Positions 25,477 to 35,036 of a stretch of DNA of 51,678 bases are shown in pieces. The position numbers were made by a program, and so were the translations under genes. How positions within the stretch are numbered: position 1 is the stretch's first letter; each line of letters opens with the position of its first letter. This DNA comes from Duganella phyllosphaerae (GTDB lineage: Bacteria > Pseudomonadota > Gammaproteobacteria > Burkholderiales > Burkholderiaceae_D), in the NCBI RefSeq assembly GCF_001758785.1, contig NZ_LROM01000016.1, positions 1-51,678 of the forward strand, read 5' to 3'. The notes below the pieces were generated by a model, which was not told where the DNA came from, searched no databases, and saw nothing but the letters and a program-made list of their open reading frames with translations.

Positions 25477-26676
25477 TTACCGCACCGGCGGCATCGCGTC
25501 CGTCTCAGCTTGGCCGGCCGGGCGCGCCAGCCATGCCACCGCCAGCGACACCAGCAGCAAACCCAGTGCCACCGGCGCAAACGCCCGCACGCCGAACCGG
25601 TCGAGCAGCAAGCCACCCGCCAGGCCGCCCCCGGCAATGGCCAGGTTCCATGCCGTCACCAGCATCGATTGCGCCACGTCGGCAGCAGCGCCGGCGACGT
25701 TGTCGAGCGCGGTCTGAAACAGCGTGCCGGAGCCGCCGAACGCCACGCCCCACAGCGCAACAGCGAGATAAATCATGCCGGGGGCCGGCTGCGCGGGGAT
25801 CAGCACCAGCAGCAGCGCCGCCAGCGCAAACAACGCATGGCTGGCAATGATCAGCGCGCGCAGGTGGCGGTCGATCAGCACGCCGGTAATCCAGATGCCG
25901 GCCAGCGCAGTCAGGCCGAACACCAGCAGCACCACGTCGATGCGCGGCGCCAGCCCGGCGCCGGCCAGGAACGGCGCGATATAGGTGTACAGAATATTGT
26001 GGGCCAGCACATACACCAGCACCATCGACAGCACCGGCCGCACGCCGGCCAGCGCCAGCACCGATGCCAGTGTCGATACCAGCGACCGGCGCGTGCTGGA
26101 CGGCTGGCCCGCCACGTCGGGCACCTGGCGCCACACCCACAGCATCAACAGCAGCGCCAATGCACTCATGGCGGCAAAGCACAGGCGCCAGCCCAGCAGC
26201 TTGCCGAGCAAGGTCGCCAGCGGCACGCCAAGCGCCAGCGCCAGAGGCGCGCCCACCATCGCCACCGCGATCGCCCTGCCCTTCTGGGGCGCCGGCACCA
26301 TGCGCGCCGCATAGCCGGCCAGCAGCGCCCACAGCACGCCGGCAGAAATGCCCGCCACCAGCCGGCCCGCCATGATGGCGCCGTAGTGGCTTGACAAGCT
26401 GGTGATACTGTTGGCGATGGCAAAACCGGCAATCGCCAGCAGCAGCAACGGCCGGCGGCGCCAGCCCTGGGTGAGCGTGACCAGCGGAATGGCCGCCACC
26501 AGCGAGCCGATCGCGTAAATCGTCACCATCTGGCCGACCAGTGCTTCAGAGACCGACAGGCCGGCTGCGATCGGCAGCAACAGGCCGGCCGGCAGCGTTT
26601 CGGTAAGGATGGTGAGAAAGCCGGCCATGGCCAGGGCCAGCAGGGCTGCCAGCGGCAGTGGGCGCTCGTTTGACAT
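25477..26676 (-). CDS. MFS transporter, drug/sugar efflux type
   Basis: A 399-residue inner-membrane protein with twelve hydrophobic segments, of the DHA1 group (YdhP/AraJ/chloramphenicol-exporter-like). The N-terminal TETLPAGLLLPIAAGLSVSEALVGQMVTIYA and the loop LTQGWRRRPLLLLAI correspond to conserved parts of that group. It should export a small molecule by proton antiport. AGGA precedes the ATG. It is divergent from a LysR regulator gene 110 bases away, which is the likely controller. Confidence 0.88.
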   Translation of the reverse strand: MSNERPLPLAALLALAMAGFLTILTETLPAGLLLPIAAGLSVSEALVGQMVTIYAIGSLVAAIPLVTLTQGWRRRPLLLLAIAGFAIANSITSLSSHYGAIMAGRLVAGISAGVLWALLAGYAARMVPAPQKGRAIAVAMVGAPLALALGVPLATLLGKLLGWRLCFAAMSALALLLMLWVWRQVPDVAGQPSSTRRSLVSTLASVLALAGVRPVLSMVLVYVLAHNILYTYIAPFLAGAGLAPRIDVVLLVFGLTALAGIWITGVLIDRHLRALIIASHALFALAALLLVLIPAQPAPGMIYLAVALWGVAFGGSGTLFQTALDNVAGAAADVAQSMLVTAWNLAIAGGGLAGGLLLDRFGVRAFAPVALGLLLVSLAVAWLARPAGQAETDAMPPVR

Positions 26677-26737
26677 GTGATGTCCTTTGGATAAAAAGAA
26701 TCGATCATAGGCAGCGCGCCAATAAAGAAAAAGTCGG

Positions 26738-26770
26738 GTACAGTTCCTCGTTCTAAGGACATAACTGTCC
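26738..26770. promoter_or_regulatory. Inverted repeat between the MFS gene and lysR, candidate LysR site
   Basis: GTACAGTT (26738-26745) and AACTGTCC (26763-26770) form an interrupted inverted repeat with one mismatch, centred about 33 bases upstream of the lysR start and inside the divergent promoter region. The TcctcgttctaaggA interior is also partly symmetrical. Confidence 0.4.
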
Positions 26771-26786
26771 GCAATCAGGGAGATGC

Positions 26787-27707
26787 ATGGACAGCTTGAC
26801 CGGCTTTACGGTGTTCGTGGCAGTGGCGGAGGCGCGCAGCTTTGTCGCAGCCGGCCGCGCCCTCGGCGTGTCGGCGTCGGCCGTGGGCAAAAGCATCGCC
26901 CGTCTCGAAGACAAGCTCGGTGTGCGGCTGTTTCACCGCAGCACGCGCAGCATCACGCTCACTGCCGAGGGCGGCCTGTTCCTCGAACGCAGCCGGCGCA
27001 TCCTGGCCGAGATCGAAGCGGCCGAGCAGGAACTCTCGCAAGCGGCCGGGGCGCCGCACGGACGGCTGCGCGTGAGCCTGCCGCTGGTCAGTACACTGGT
27101 GCTGCCGGTGCTGAGCGACTTCATGCGCCTGCATCCGGCGGTGCAGCTCGACCTCGACTTCACCGACCGCATGGTCGATGTGATCGACGAGGGTTTCGAC
27201 GCCGTGGTGCGCACCGGCCAGCCTACCGACTCGCGGCTGTCGGCGCGCCAGGTCGGCACGTTTCGCCAACTGCTGGTGGCTTCGCCCGCTTACCTGGCCC
27301 AGCGCGGCGTGCCGCAGGCGCCGGCGGATCTGCTCCTGCACAGCTGCCTGCATTTCCGCTTTCCCCATAACGGCAAGCTCGATACCTGGCCGCTTCCCGG
27401 TGAGGACGACCAGCCGCCGTGGTCACCGCCCATCTCGATGGTCTGCAACAACATCGAAACCCGCGTGTGCTTCGCGGTGCAGGGGCGCGGTATCGCCTTC
27501 CTGCCCGATTTTTCGATCCGCGACCAACTGGCCGACGGCCGCCTGGTGCAGGTGCTGCCCGGCTGCGAGCGCAGCAGCGCGTTTCACGTGCTGTGGCCGG
27601 CCAGCCGCCATCCGTCGCCCAAGGTACGGGCCCTGGTGGACTTCCTGTGCGAACATCTGTTCGCGGCGCCCCCGCCTACGACCAAACAGGAGCATGGCAA
27701 ACGATGA
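26787..27707 (+). CDS. LysR-family transcriptional regulator
   Basis: A 306-residue regulator with the standard N-terminal winged helix (TGFTVFVAVAEARSFVAAGRALGVSASAVGKSIARLEDKLGVRLFHRSTRSITLT) and a periplasmic-binding-like effector domain. It is divergent from the MFS exporter and overlaps the photolyase gene by ATGA. A GGGAG ribosome site is just upstream of the ATG. Its effector is unknown. Confidence 0.92.
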   Translation: MDSLTGFTVFVAVAEARSFVAAGRALGVSASAVGKSIARLEDKLGVRLFHRSTRSITLTAEGGLFLERSRRILAEIEAAEQELSQAAGAPHGRLRVSLPLVSTLVLPVLSDFMRLHPAVQLDLDFTDRMVDVIDEGFDAVVRTGQPTDSRLSARQVGTFRQLLVASPAYLAQRGVPQAPADLLLHSCLHFRFPHNGKLDTWPLPGEDDQPPWSPPISMVCNNIETRVCFAVQGRGIAFLPDFSIRDQLADGRLVQVLPGCERSSAFHVLWPASRHPSPKVRALVDFLCEHLFAAPPPTTKQEHGKR

Positions 27708-29146
27708 AGACGGTGTTGTTCTGGTTCCGCAACGACCTGCGCCTGCACGACCAGCCCGCCCTGCAGGCGGCGCTGGCCAGTGGCGCCCGATATCTGCTGC
27801 CGGTGGCGTGCCTGCCGGCACCCGATGAGGCTACCGCCTGGGGCTGGGAACGCGCCAGCCCACAGCGCCGCGCCTGGCTCCACGGCGCGCTGCGCGACCT
27901 GGACCGGCAACTGACCGGCCTTGGCTGCCCGCTGCTGGTGTGCGATGGCGATCCGGCCACCGTGCTGCCGGCGCTGGCCGCTGCGGTCGGCGCTACCGAA
28001 CTTTACTGCGAAGACATCGCCGCGCCCGAGGAACAGCAGCACGTGGCGTCTCTGCGCGCTGCCGGCCTGGCGGTGCATACCACCTGGCAGAGCAGCCTGC
28101 TCGATCCGCAGTACCTGCCGTGGACGGTGGATGCGCTGCCGGCCAGTTATACGCCGTTCCGGCAGGCGGTCGAGCGGGCGCTGCAATCGGCTGCGCCGGT
28201 GCCGCAACCGATGGCGCCAGCCAGTGCTGCGGCATCGACAGCCCCATCCGCTGATACTGCGCCGGTGTCGCACAGGTCGTTCCCCGCCTTGGTCGCGGCG
28301 CCGCTGGCAGCGCCCGGCGCCATGTTGCCGTGGCCGCCGGCGGCTACCGCTGCTGGCGCGACCCTGCCGGGCTACCGCGCTGTACTGCTTGCGGCACCGG
28401 ACGATGCGCTGCTGGCCGATCCCCGTTCATCGCTGCCGGCTGGACCGGCAGGCCTGCAAGGCGGCGAGACCGCCGCCCTCGCGCACCTGCACCAGTATTT
28501 GCAACGGCGCCTGCCCGACAGCTACAAGCGCACCCGCAACCAGTTATACGGCGTCGATTTTTCCAGCAAGTGGTCGCCGTGGCTGGCCAATGGCGCACTG
28601 TCGGCGCGGCGCATCCTGGCCGAGGTGCGTGCTTACGAGGCCCAGCATGGCGCCAACGAAGGCACCTACTGGCTGTGGTTCGAACTGCTGTGGCGCGACT
28701 ACTTCCGCCTGCTGCATTTGCAGTATGGTGCGGCGCTGTACCGCGAACGCGGCCTGTCCACGCGGTCCGCAGCACCGCCTTCTGCTACCTCGGATGAGCG
28801 CACTGCCAACCTCGCTCGCTGGCGCCACGGCGCAACCGGCGAGCCGCTGGTGGACGCCGCCATGCGCGAACTGCTGCACACCGGTTACCTGAGCAACCGC
28901 CTGCGCCAGGTCGTGGCCAGCTACCTGCTGAACGAGTTGCAGGGCGACTGGCGCGCCGGCGCCGCGTGGTTCGAGTCGCGCCTGGTCGATTACGACGTCT
29001 ACAGCAACCAGGGCAACTGGCTGTACATTGCCGGACGCGGTACCGATCCGCGCGGCGGGCGGCATTTCAATCTCGAGAAGCAGACCGCCGAGCATGATCC
29101 CGATGGCGTTTATCGCCGGCGGTGGGCGGGAAGCGAATGTCCGTAG
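27704..29146 (+). CDS. Cryptochrome/photolyase, DASH family
   Basis: A 480-residue FAD-dependent photolyase-family protein. The N-terminal antenna domain starts LFWFRNDLRLHDQPAL; the FAD domain carries YWLWFELLWRDYFRLLHLQYG, LRQVVASYLLNELQGDWRAGAAWFESRLVDYDVYSNQGNW and the DASH-specific YIAGRGTDPRGGRHFN. DASH proteins repair cyclobutane dimers in single-stranded DNA. Residues about 160-250, between the domains, are long and rich in Ala and Pro compared with relatives. It overlaps the lysR stop (ATGA), so it may be coexpressed with that regulator. Confidence 0.9.
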   Translation: MKTVLFWFRNDLRLHDQPALQAALASGARYLLPVACLPAPDEATAWGWERASPQRRAWLHGALRDLDRQLTGLGCPLLVCDGDPATVLPALAAAVGATELYCEDIAAPEEQQHVASLRAAGLAVHTTWQSSLLDPQYLPWTVDALPASYTPFRQAVERALQSAAPVPQPMAPASAAASTAPSADTAPVSHRSFPALVAAPLAAPGAMLPWPPAATAAGATLPGYRAVLLAAPDDALLADPRSSLPAGPAGLQGGETAALAHLHQYLQRRLPDSYKRTRNQLYGVDFSSKWSPWLANGALSARRILAEVRAYEAQHGANEGTYWLWFELLWRDYFRLLHLQYGAALYRERGLSTRSAAPPSATSDERTANLARWRHGATGEPLVDAAMRELLHTGYLSNRLRQVVASYLLNELQGDWRAGAAWFESRLVDYDVYSNQGNWLYIAGRGTDPRGGRHFNLEKQTAEHDPDGVYRRRWAGSECP

Positions 29147-29160
29147 CGCGGGGCTACGGA
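29140..29160. terminator. Hairpin spanning the convergent stop codons of the photolyase and sensor genes
   Basis: TCCGTAGC (29140-29147) and GCTACGGA (29153-29160) form a perfect eight-pair stem that contains both stop codons. There is no strong T run, so termination is a guess. Confidence 0.45.
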
Positions 29161-30533
29161 AAACTCAGCACGAAACGCGCCTCGTCGCCATCGGTATCGA
29201 GCCGCGCCGCGCCGCCATGCACCGCCATGATGGCGCTGACGATCGCCAGTCCCAGGCCGGTAGAACCGTCGGCATTGCCGCGCGCGGGATCGGCGCGGTA
29301 AAAGCGGTCGAACAAATGCGGCAAGTGTTCTGGCGCAATGGGTGCGCCCGTATTGGCGACCGTGATCTCGGCGCCGCTGCCGCGCCGGTCTGCGCGCAGG
29401 GTGATCGTGCTGCCCGGCTGCGCATGGCGCACCGCGTTCGAGACCAGGTTGGCCAGCGCGCGGCGCAGCAGGGCCGGATCGGCCTGCACCACCGCCTCAC
29501 CCACGCAGGCGATGTGCACGTCCTGCTCCTCGGCCATGCCCTCGTAAAAGTCGGCCACCTTGCGCAGTTCGTCCAGCGCGGCCAGCGGCTGGCGCGCCAG
29601 CAGCACGTCGTCCTGGCCGGCGCGCGCGAGGAACAGCATGCTCTCGATCATGCGCGCCAGGCGTTCCAGTTCCTCGATATTGGAGCCGATCAGCTGCTCG
29701 TAGTCTGCCGTGCTGCGCGGCTGCGCCAGCAGCACCTGGCTTTGCCCCAGCAGGTTGGTGATCGGCGTGCGGAACTCGTGCGCCAGGTCGGCCGAAAAGC
29801 CCGACAGCCGTGCATAGCCCTCCTGCAGGCGCGCCAGCATGGCATTCAGGGCATCGACCAGCGGTTGCAGCTCGGACGGCGCGTCGCCGGCATCGAGTCG
29901 CTGCGCCAGCGTACCGGGACGCACCAGCGCCGCGTGGGCCGCGATGCGCCGCAGCGGCCGCAGTCCACGATGCAGCATCAGCGCCGCGCACAGGGCGGCA
30001 GCGAGCGCACTGACGGCGGCGGCAATGGCGATGCGCCAGCGGTATTGGCCGAACATCGCATCGCGCTCGGCGTACAGGCGCGCCACGTACACGTTGACAT
30101 CCCGGGTACCCAGGCGCGCGGCCGCAGCCACCACCCGGCCCGGCTCACCATTGCGGCCGTGCCAGCTGACGATCGCGTCACGGTCCGGTGCGGCGCCGGC
30201 CATGATCGGTAGCGGATAGCGCTCGCTGCCGGCGTTGATATCGGCCAGCACGGCGCCGTCAGCGGCCACGATGCGCACCAGCGAGTTTTCCTGGCCGCTC
30301 ATGGTGTCGCGAAAAAATTCCGGTTGCGTGCCCACCAGTTCCGCCGCACCGGGACGGGCCAGCACGATCTGCACCTGGCGCAGCTTGCCCAGCAGCTGGG
30401 CGTCGTCGCGGCGCTCGATCTGGGCCACGAACTCGCGGTACAGGTACGCACCCAGGCCGGCCGCCGCCAGCGCCACGATCAGCATGAACAGCGCGGTCAC
30501 CCGCACTGTCAGCGAAGAGCGCCAGCGCCTCAT
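29154..30533 (-). CDS. Two-component sensor histidine kinase, HprS/CusS-like
   Basis: A 459-residue inner-membrane kinase. A first membrane segment ([25 protein letters not shown]) and a second near residue 165 bracket a periplasmic domain; then a HAMP region ([17 protein letters not shown]), the phosphorylated His252 in [16 protein letters not shown], and an ATPase domain with [10 protein letters not shown] and [16 protein letters not shown]. The heavy-metal/redox sensor subgroup fits. The start at 30533 overlaps the regulator gene (ATGA). The divergent 5-hydroxyisourate hydrolase gene recalls the E. coli hprSR-hiuH arrangement, which supports a peroxide/redox sensor role. Confidence 0.9.
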   Translation of the reverse strand: MRRWRSSLTVRVTALFMLIVALAAAGLGAYLYREFVAQIERRDDAQLLGKLRQVQIVLARPGAAELVGTQPEFFRDTMSGQENSLVRIVAADGAVLADINAGSERYPLPIMAGAAPDRDAIVSWHGRNGEPGRVVAAAARLGTRDVNVYVARLYAERDAMFGQYRWRIAIAAAVSALAAALCAALMLHRGLRPLRRIAAHAALVRPGTLAQRLDAGDAPSELQPLVDALNAMLARLQEGYARLSGFSADLAHEFRTPITNLLGQSQVLLAQPRSTADYEQLIGSNIEELERLARMIESMLFLARAGQDDVLLARQPLAALDELRKVADFYEGMAEEQDVHIACVGEAVVQADPALLRRALANLVSNAVRHAQPGSTITLRADRRGSGAEITVANTGAPIAPEHLPHLFDRFYRADPARGNADGSTGLGLAIVSAIMAVHGGAARLDTDGDEARFVLSFP

Positions 30534-31243
30534 GGCGCGTCCGGAACCGGGACCGGAACCGGGGCCAGGTCGCACACATAACCCATGCCGCGCCGGGTGT
30601 GGATCAGTTTGACCGGGAACGGGTCGTCGAGCTTGCGGCGCAGGCGGCGCACGGCCACTTCGATGACGTTGGTGTCGCTGTCGAAGTTCATGTCCCACAC
30701 CTGCGAGGCGATGATGGAGCGCGACAGCACCTGGCCCTGGCGCTGGGCCAGCAGGTGCAGCAGCGCAAACTCCTGCGAGGTGAGCACGATGGTGGTGGCG
30801 CCACGCCGCACGCGGCGGCGCAGCACGTCGATTTCGAGGTCGCCGATGCGGATCAGGTCATCCTCGCGCGCCGGGCCACGCCGCAGCAGCGTGCGGATGC
30901 GCGCCACCAGCTCCACGAACGCGAACGGCTTGACCAGGTAATCGTCGGCGCCCAGTTCCAGCCCGCGCACGCGGTCCTGCACTTCGTCGCGCGCGGTGAG
31001 AAACAGCACCGGCACCTGCTCGGTGGCCTGGTCGGCGCGCAATGCCGCCAGCACCTGCCAGCCGTCCATGCCGGGCAACATCACGTCCAGCACCACCAGC
31101 GCGAGGTCGGCGGCGCCCTCTTTTGCCATGGCCAGTCCCTCGCGGCCGGTGCGCGCCAGGCGCACCGCAAAACCCGATTCGGCCAGGCCGCGCATCAGGT
31201 AGTCGCCGGTCTTCGGCTCGTCTTCGATAATCAGGATGGTCAT
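30530..31243 (-). CDS. Two-component response regulator, HprR/CusR-like (OmpR family)
   Basis: A 237-residue regulator. The receiver domain has the acidic pair in IIEDEPKTG, phospho-acceptor Asp53 in [13 protein letters not shown], and Lys in DDYLVKPF. The C-terminal winged helix contains [22 protein letters not shown] and the CusR/CzcR/HprR signature [26 protein letters not shown]. It is the first gene of its operon and overlaps the kinase gene. A palindrome resembling the CusR/HprR box lies in the divergent promoter region. Confidence 0.92.
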   Translation of the reverse strand: MTILIIEDEPKTGDYLMRGLAESGFAVRLARTGREGLAMAKEGAADLALVVLDVMLPGMDGWQVLAALRADQATEQVPVLFLTARDEVQDRVRGLELGADDYLVKPFAFVELVARIRTLLRRGPAREDDLIRIGDLEIDVLRRRVRRGATTIVLTSQEFALLHLLAQRQGQVLSRSIIASQVWDMNFDSDTNVIEVAVRRLRRKLDDPFPVKLIHTRRGMGYVCDLAPVPVPVPDAP

Positions 31244-31298
31244 GAAAGGGCTCGCCTGCAAAACAGTCATTCTACCCCTGCCATCGCGGGCGCTGGAT

Positions 31299-31312
31299 GA
31301 CGAAATTATCAT
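31299..31312. promoter_or_regulatory. Candidate HprR/CusR-type box
   Basis: TGACGAAATTATCA, flanked by GA and TC, resembles the E. coli CusR/HprR box core TGACAAnnTTGTCA, with two differences at symmetric positions. It lies in the 134-base gap between the two-component genes and the divergent HbpS/HIUase operon. Confidence 0.5.
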
Positions 31313-31377
31313 CTGGCGGTCAGCTTCTTGTCGGGATCGGGCAGGCACACTGCGGTCTTCGTTTAGCCGAGGACATC

Positions 31378-31902
31378 ATGACTTTTACTACTGCACTCCC
31401 CGCTGCCTTGATCGCTTTCGCAGTCGCAGCGCCGGTCAATGCGCAAGACCTGGTTCAGCGACCGGCCGTGACTCTTGAAACCGCCAACCGCCTGGCCACC
31501 GCCGCCGCCGGCGCCTGCCAGCAACTGGGCCGCACCATCGTGGTCGCGGTGCTCGATGGCGGCGGCCACCTGCTGGTGGTCCGGCGCGACCCGGCGGTCG
31601 GTCCGCACAACATCGAGGCGGCCCGGCGCAAGGCGTTCACCGCGCTCTCCACCCGCACTGCCACGCTGGACCTGGCGCGCCGCGCAGCGCTCGATGCGGA
31701 CAGCCGCAACCTCAACACCCTGCCCGAGCTGTTGCTGCTGGGCGGCGGCGTGCCCCTGACGTTCAAGGGTGCGCCGGTGGGCGCCATCGGCGTGGCCGGT
31801 GGCGGCGGCGCCGGCAACGACCATGCGTGCGCGCTGGCAGCGATTGCCGCCGTGTCCGCCCTCGATCAACCAACTTCGTCAACCACCAAGGAATCACCAT
31901 GA
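31378..31902 (+). CDS. Secreted GlcG/HbpS-family heme-binding protein
   Basis: A 174-residue protein with a signal peptide (cleavage likely after ALPAALIAFAVAAPVNA, near residue 22) followed by a GlcG/HbpS domain: TIVVAVLDGGGHLLVVRRD, RRKAFTALSTRTAT, and a glycine-rich end GVPLTFKGAPVGAIGVAGGGG. Streptomyces HbpS binds heme outside the cell and modulates the SenS-SenR two-component system. Here the gene is divergent from a two-component system and overlaps the next gene by ATGA. GAGG precedes the ATG. Some family members have other roles, so heme binding is inferred. Confidence 0.85.
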   Translation: MTFTTALPAALIAFAVAAPVNAQDLVQRPAVTLETANRLATAAAGACQQLGRTIVVAVLDGGGHLLVVRRDPAVGPHNIEAARRKAFTALSTRTATLDLARRAALDADSRNLNTLPELLLLGGGVPLTFKGAPVGAIGVAGGGGAGNDHACALAAIAAVSALDQPTSSTTKESP

Positions 31903-32333
31903 ACCAGCTGAAAAACTTCGCCCTCGCCCTGTCGTTCGCAGCCACCGCTACCACAGCCGGCCTAGCGGTCGCCGCGCCGGCAGCCAACCCGCTCAGCGTC
32001 CACGTGCTGGACCTGCAAAGCGGCCAGCCAACGGCCGGCATCCGCGTCACGCTCGAGGAACGCAATGGCGATGGCAGCAACGACTGGCGCGCCCTGGCCG
32101 CCGGCGTGACCAACGCCCAGGGCAGGATTGCCGCGCTGTACCCGGAAGGCAAAACCATGGCGGCTGGCGATTACCGCATCGTGTTCGAGACCGGCGACCA
32201 TTTCAAGCGCGAAGGCAAGGCTACCTTTTTCCCGCGCATCCCGGTCGAGTTCAAGACCGAGGCGGGCGTGGCGCACTACCACATTCCGCTGCTGCTCAGC
32301 CCCTACGGCTACTCCACCTACCGCGGCAACTAG
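31899..32333 (+). CDS. hiuH: Periplasmic 5-hydroxyisourate hydrolase (transthyretin-like)
   Basis: A 144-residue protein with a signal peptide (residues 1-26) and a transthyretin-like fold. His35 in LSVHVLD, Arg49 in GIRVTLEE and His128 in HYHIPLLLSPYGYSTY match the catalytic residues of HIU hydrolases, which open 5-hydroxyisourate in urate breakdown. The C-terminal signature is YRGN rather than the usual YRGS. It overlaps the HbpS-like gene by ATGA and its stop shares CTAG with the convergent araC stop. The divergent two-component system gives the hprSR-hiuH layout of E. coli. Confidence 0.88.
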   Translation: MNQLKNFALALSFAATATTAGLAVAAPAANPLSVHVLDLQSGQPTAGIRVTLEERNGDGSNDWRALAAGVTNAQGRIAALYPEGKTMAAGDYRIVFETGDHFKREGKATFFPRIPVEFKTEAGVAHYHIPLLLSPYGYSTYRGN

Positions 32334-33235
32334 GCGGAACGCCAGCCATCGAGCCTGGCCCGTACATCGCGCATCGGCGAATTGCCGAACACCCGGCTGT
32401 ATTCGCGGTTGAACTGGCTGGCGCTCTCGTAACCGACTTCGAAAGCCGCGCTGGCCGCATCGAGGCCGTCGATCAGCATGCGCCTGCGCGCCTCGTGCAG
32501 GCGCAGCTGCTTCTGGTACTGCAAGGGGCTCATCGAGGTCAGGCGACGAAAATGATGGTGCAGGGTCGACACGCCCATGCCGGCCTGCTGCGCCAGTTGC
32601 TCCATGCGCAGCGGCTGCGTGTAGTGGTCGCGGATCCAGTCCACCGCGCGGGCCGTGCGGTCGCTGTCGCCGCCGGCGGTGGCGATTTCGCGCAGGCGCG
32701 CGCCCGCTTCGCTGTGCAGCACGCGGTAAATGATCTCGCGCTGCAGCAGGTCGCCGAGAAACGCCGGCGGCTCGCCTGAACCCAGCAGGTCGAGCATGCG
32801 GCCGAACGCTTCCACCAGTTCCACCGTCACCACGCCGGTGGCCATGCCATAGGCGTCGGATGCTTCGACCCGGGCAACGGGTGGCGCGCTGACCAGCACC
32901 TCGCGCACCAGGCGGATATCGAGGCCCAGCCGCAGGCACATGTAAGGCGCCTCCACGCTGGCGTCGAGCACCTCGCTGCTGACCGGCAGGTCGAGGGCGG
33001 TGAGCAGGAAACGCGAGCGGTCGTAGACAAAGCTGTTCTCGCCCAGGTGCACGCGTTTGCTGCCCTGCATCACCAGCGCGATGCTGGGCAGGTAGGTGGT
33101 GGGTGCCGGCGGCGTCGGTTCCAGGTGGCGGTACACCGTGAGCGCGGCGATGCCGGTGGGGTTTTCGATGGCGCTGACCAGCGGCGCGCTCTTTCGCACC
33201 AGCTCGGCGCACAATGATTCGATCGTTTTATCCAT
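32330..33235 (-). CDS. AraC-family transcriptional regulator
   Basis: A 301-residue regulator of the group with an AraC-type N-terminal cupin-like domain (VYRHLEPTPPAPTTYLPSIALVMQGSKRVHLG) and a C-terminal double helix-turn-helix (RMEQLAQQAGMGVSTLHHHFRRLTSMSPLQYQKQLRLHEARR... ASQFNREYSRVFGNSP). It is divergent from the aldehyde oxidoreductase operon with 170 bases between, so it is the natural candidate to control that operon. Upstream ATGs would lengthen it into that promoter region. Confidence 0.9.
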   Translation of the reverse strand: MDKTIESLCAELVRKSAPLVSAIENPTGIAALTVYRHLEPTPPAPTTYLPSIALVMQGSKRVHLGENSFVYDRSRFLLTALDLPVSSEVLDASVEAPYMCLRLGLDIRLVREVLVSAPPVARVEASDAYGMATGVVTVELVEAFGRMLDLLGSGEPPAFLGDLLQREIIYRVLHSEAGARLREIATAGGDSDRTARAVDWIRDHYTQPLRMEQLAQQAGMGVSTLHHHFRRLTSMSPLQYQKQLRLHEARRRMLIDGLDAASAAFEVGYESASQFNREYSRVFGNSPMRDVRARLDGWRSA

Positions 33236-33405
33236 GGTTGAGGCCAATGATAGCCACTGGCGCCCCCGGCTGGCTACCGGATTCGGCGATGCCAGAGGAT
33301 TAGGCAAGCGACATAGAGGAACGGGATACCGCCGTGCCTGTCGAGGCGGCACACTGGTCCGGTTAGCCGGGCATGGCCCGGCATTCCCGAACCATGGAGC
33401 CCCAG

Positions 33406-34071
33406 ATGCCAGACACGATGCCAAAAAACCCGGTGCCAGCCGCGCCAGCGATTGACCGCCGCACCTTCATCGCCACCAGTTCCGGCGCCGTGGCCGCCAC
33501 CATGCTGCCCGGTGTCAGCAAGGCAGCAGGCCAGAGCCCTTCCACCAGCGACGCCATCCCCTTTGCCAAAACCACCCTCAATGTGAACAGCAAACAACAC
33601 CAGCTCGAACTCGATACCCGGGTCACCCTGCTCGACGCGCTGCGCGAACACCTGCACCTGACCGGCACCAAGAAGGGTTGCGACCACGGCCAGTGCGGCG
33701 CCTGCACGGTGCTGGTGGGTGGCCGCCGCATCAACTCGTGCCTGAGCCTGGCCGTGATGCACGACGGCGACCACGTCACCACCATCGAAGGCCTGGGCAC
33801 GCCCGATAAGCTGCACGCGATGCAGGCAGCCTTCGTCAAGCACGACGGCTACCAGTGCGGCTACTGTACGCCCGGCCAGATCTGCTCGGCCGTGGCCACG
33901 CTCGACGAAATCAAGCGCGGCGTACCGAGCCACGTCACCGGCGACCTCAATGCCGCGCCGCTGCTGAGCGCCGAAGAACTGCGCGAGCGCATGAGCGGCA
34001 ATATCTGCCGCTGCGGCGCCTACTCCAACATCATCGACGCCATCACCGACGTGGCCGGGAGCCGCGCATGA
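33406..34071 (+). CDS. paoA: Periplasmic aldehyde oxidoreductase, [2Fe-2S] subunit
   Basis: A 221-residue iron-sulfur subunit of the xanthine-oxidase family. A twin-arginine signal ([18 protein letters not shown]) shows folding in the cytoplasm and export. The plant-type cluster motif is [22 protein letters not shown]; the second cluster motif is CGYCTPGQI with CRCGAY near the end. I choose the ATG at 33406 because GGAG lies six bases before it; the ATGs at 33373 and 33394 lack one. It overlaps the FAD subunit gene by ATGA. Confidence 0.92.
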   Translation: MPDTMPKNPVPAAPAIDRRTFIATSSGAVAATMLPGVSKAAGQSPSTSDAIPFAKTTLNVNSKQHQLELDTRVTLLDALREHLHLTGTKKGCDHGQCGACTVLVGGRRINSCLSLAVMHDGDHVTTIEGLGTPDKLHAMQAAFVKHDGYQCGYCTPGQICSAVATLDEIKRGVPSHVTGDLNAAPLLSAEELRERMSGNICRCGAYSNIIDAITDVAGSRA

Positions 34072-35036
34072 AAGCCTTCACCTACGAACGCGCCCGCACC
34101 CCGGCCGAAGCGGCAGCGGCCATCGCCCGCACCCCGGGCGCGCGCTTCATTGCCGGCGGCACCAACCTGCTCGACCTGATGAAACTGGAAATCGACACGC
34201 CCGCGCACCTGGTGGACGTCAACCACATCGGCCTGGACCAGATCGCCGCGACGCCGGACGGCGGCCTGCGCATCGGCGCGCTGGTGCGCAACACCGAGCT
34301 CGCTGCCGACGCCACCGTGCGGCGCGGCTACGGCGTGCTGTCGCGCGCGCTGCTGGCTGGCGCCTCGGCGCAGCTGCGCAACAAGGCCACTACCGCCGGC
34401 AACCTGCTGCAGCGCACGCGCTGCCCGTATTTCTACGACACCAACCAGGCCTGCAACAAGCGCCAGCCCGGCAGCGGCTGCGCGGCCATTGGCGGCTTTA
34501 CCCGGGGCCTGGCCATCATCGGCCACAGCGACGCCTGCCTGGCCACCCACCCGAGCGACATGGCCGTGGCCATGCGCGCGCTCGATGCGGTGGTGGAAAC
34601 CGTGCGCGCCGACGGCGCCACGCGCAGCATTGCGATCGCCGACTTTTACCGCCTGCCCGGCAACGCGCCCGAGCGCGACACCAACCTGGCGCCCGGCGAG
34701 CTGATTACGTCGGTGGTGCTGCCGCCACCGGTGGGCGGCCAGCATTTCTATCGCAAGGTGCGCGACCGCGCCTCGTATGCGTTCGCACTGGTGTCGGTCG
34801 CCGCCATCGTCCAGCCGGACGGCAGCGGGCGCGTGGCGCTGGGCGGTGTCGCCCACCAGCCGTGGCGCCGGGCGGAAGCCGACAGCGCGCTGCAACAAGG
34901 CGAGCAAGGCGCCCGGGCCGCCATGGCGCACCTGCTGGACGGCGCCAGACCGACCGCCGACAACGGCTACAAGGCAGTGCTGGCCGAACGCACGCTGCAC
35001 GCCATCCTGGAACAAGCCACCAAGGAACGCGCATGA
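34068..35036 (+). CDS. paoB: Periplasmic aldehyde oxidoreductase, FAD-binding subunit
   Basis: A 322-residue subunit with the FAD-binding fold of CO dehydrogenase/xanthine oxidase medium chains ([39 protein letters not shown]). The segment [21 protein letters not shown] has extra cysteines like those that bind an additional [4Fe-4S] cluster in E. coli PaoB. There is no signal peptide, so it should be exported with PaoA. It overlaps both neighbours by ATGA. Confidence 0.92.
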   Translation: MKAFTYERARTPAEAAAAIARTPGARFIAGGTNLLDLMKLEIDTPAHLVDVNHIGLDQIAATPDGGLRIGALVRNTELAADATVRRGYGVLSRALLAGASAQLRNKATTAGNLLQRTRCPYFYDTNQACNKRQPGSGCAAIGGFTRGLAIIGHSDACLATHPSDMAVAMRALDAVVETVRADGATRSIAIADFYRLPGNAPERDTNLAPGELITSVVLPPPVGGQHFYRKVRDRASYAFALVSVAAIVQPDGSGRVALGGVAHQPWRRAEADSALQQGEQGARAAMAHLLDGARPTADNGYKAVLAERTLHAILEQATKERA

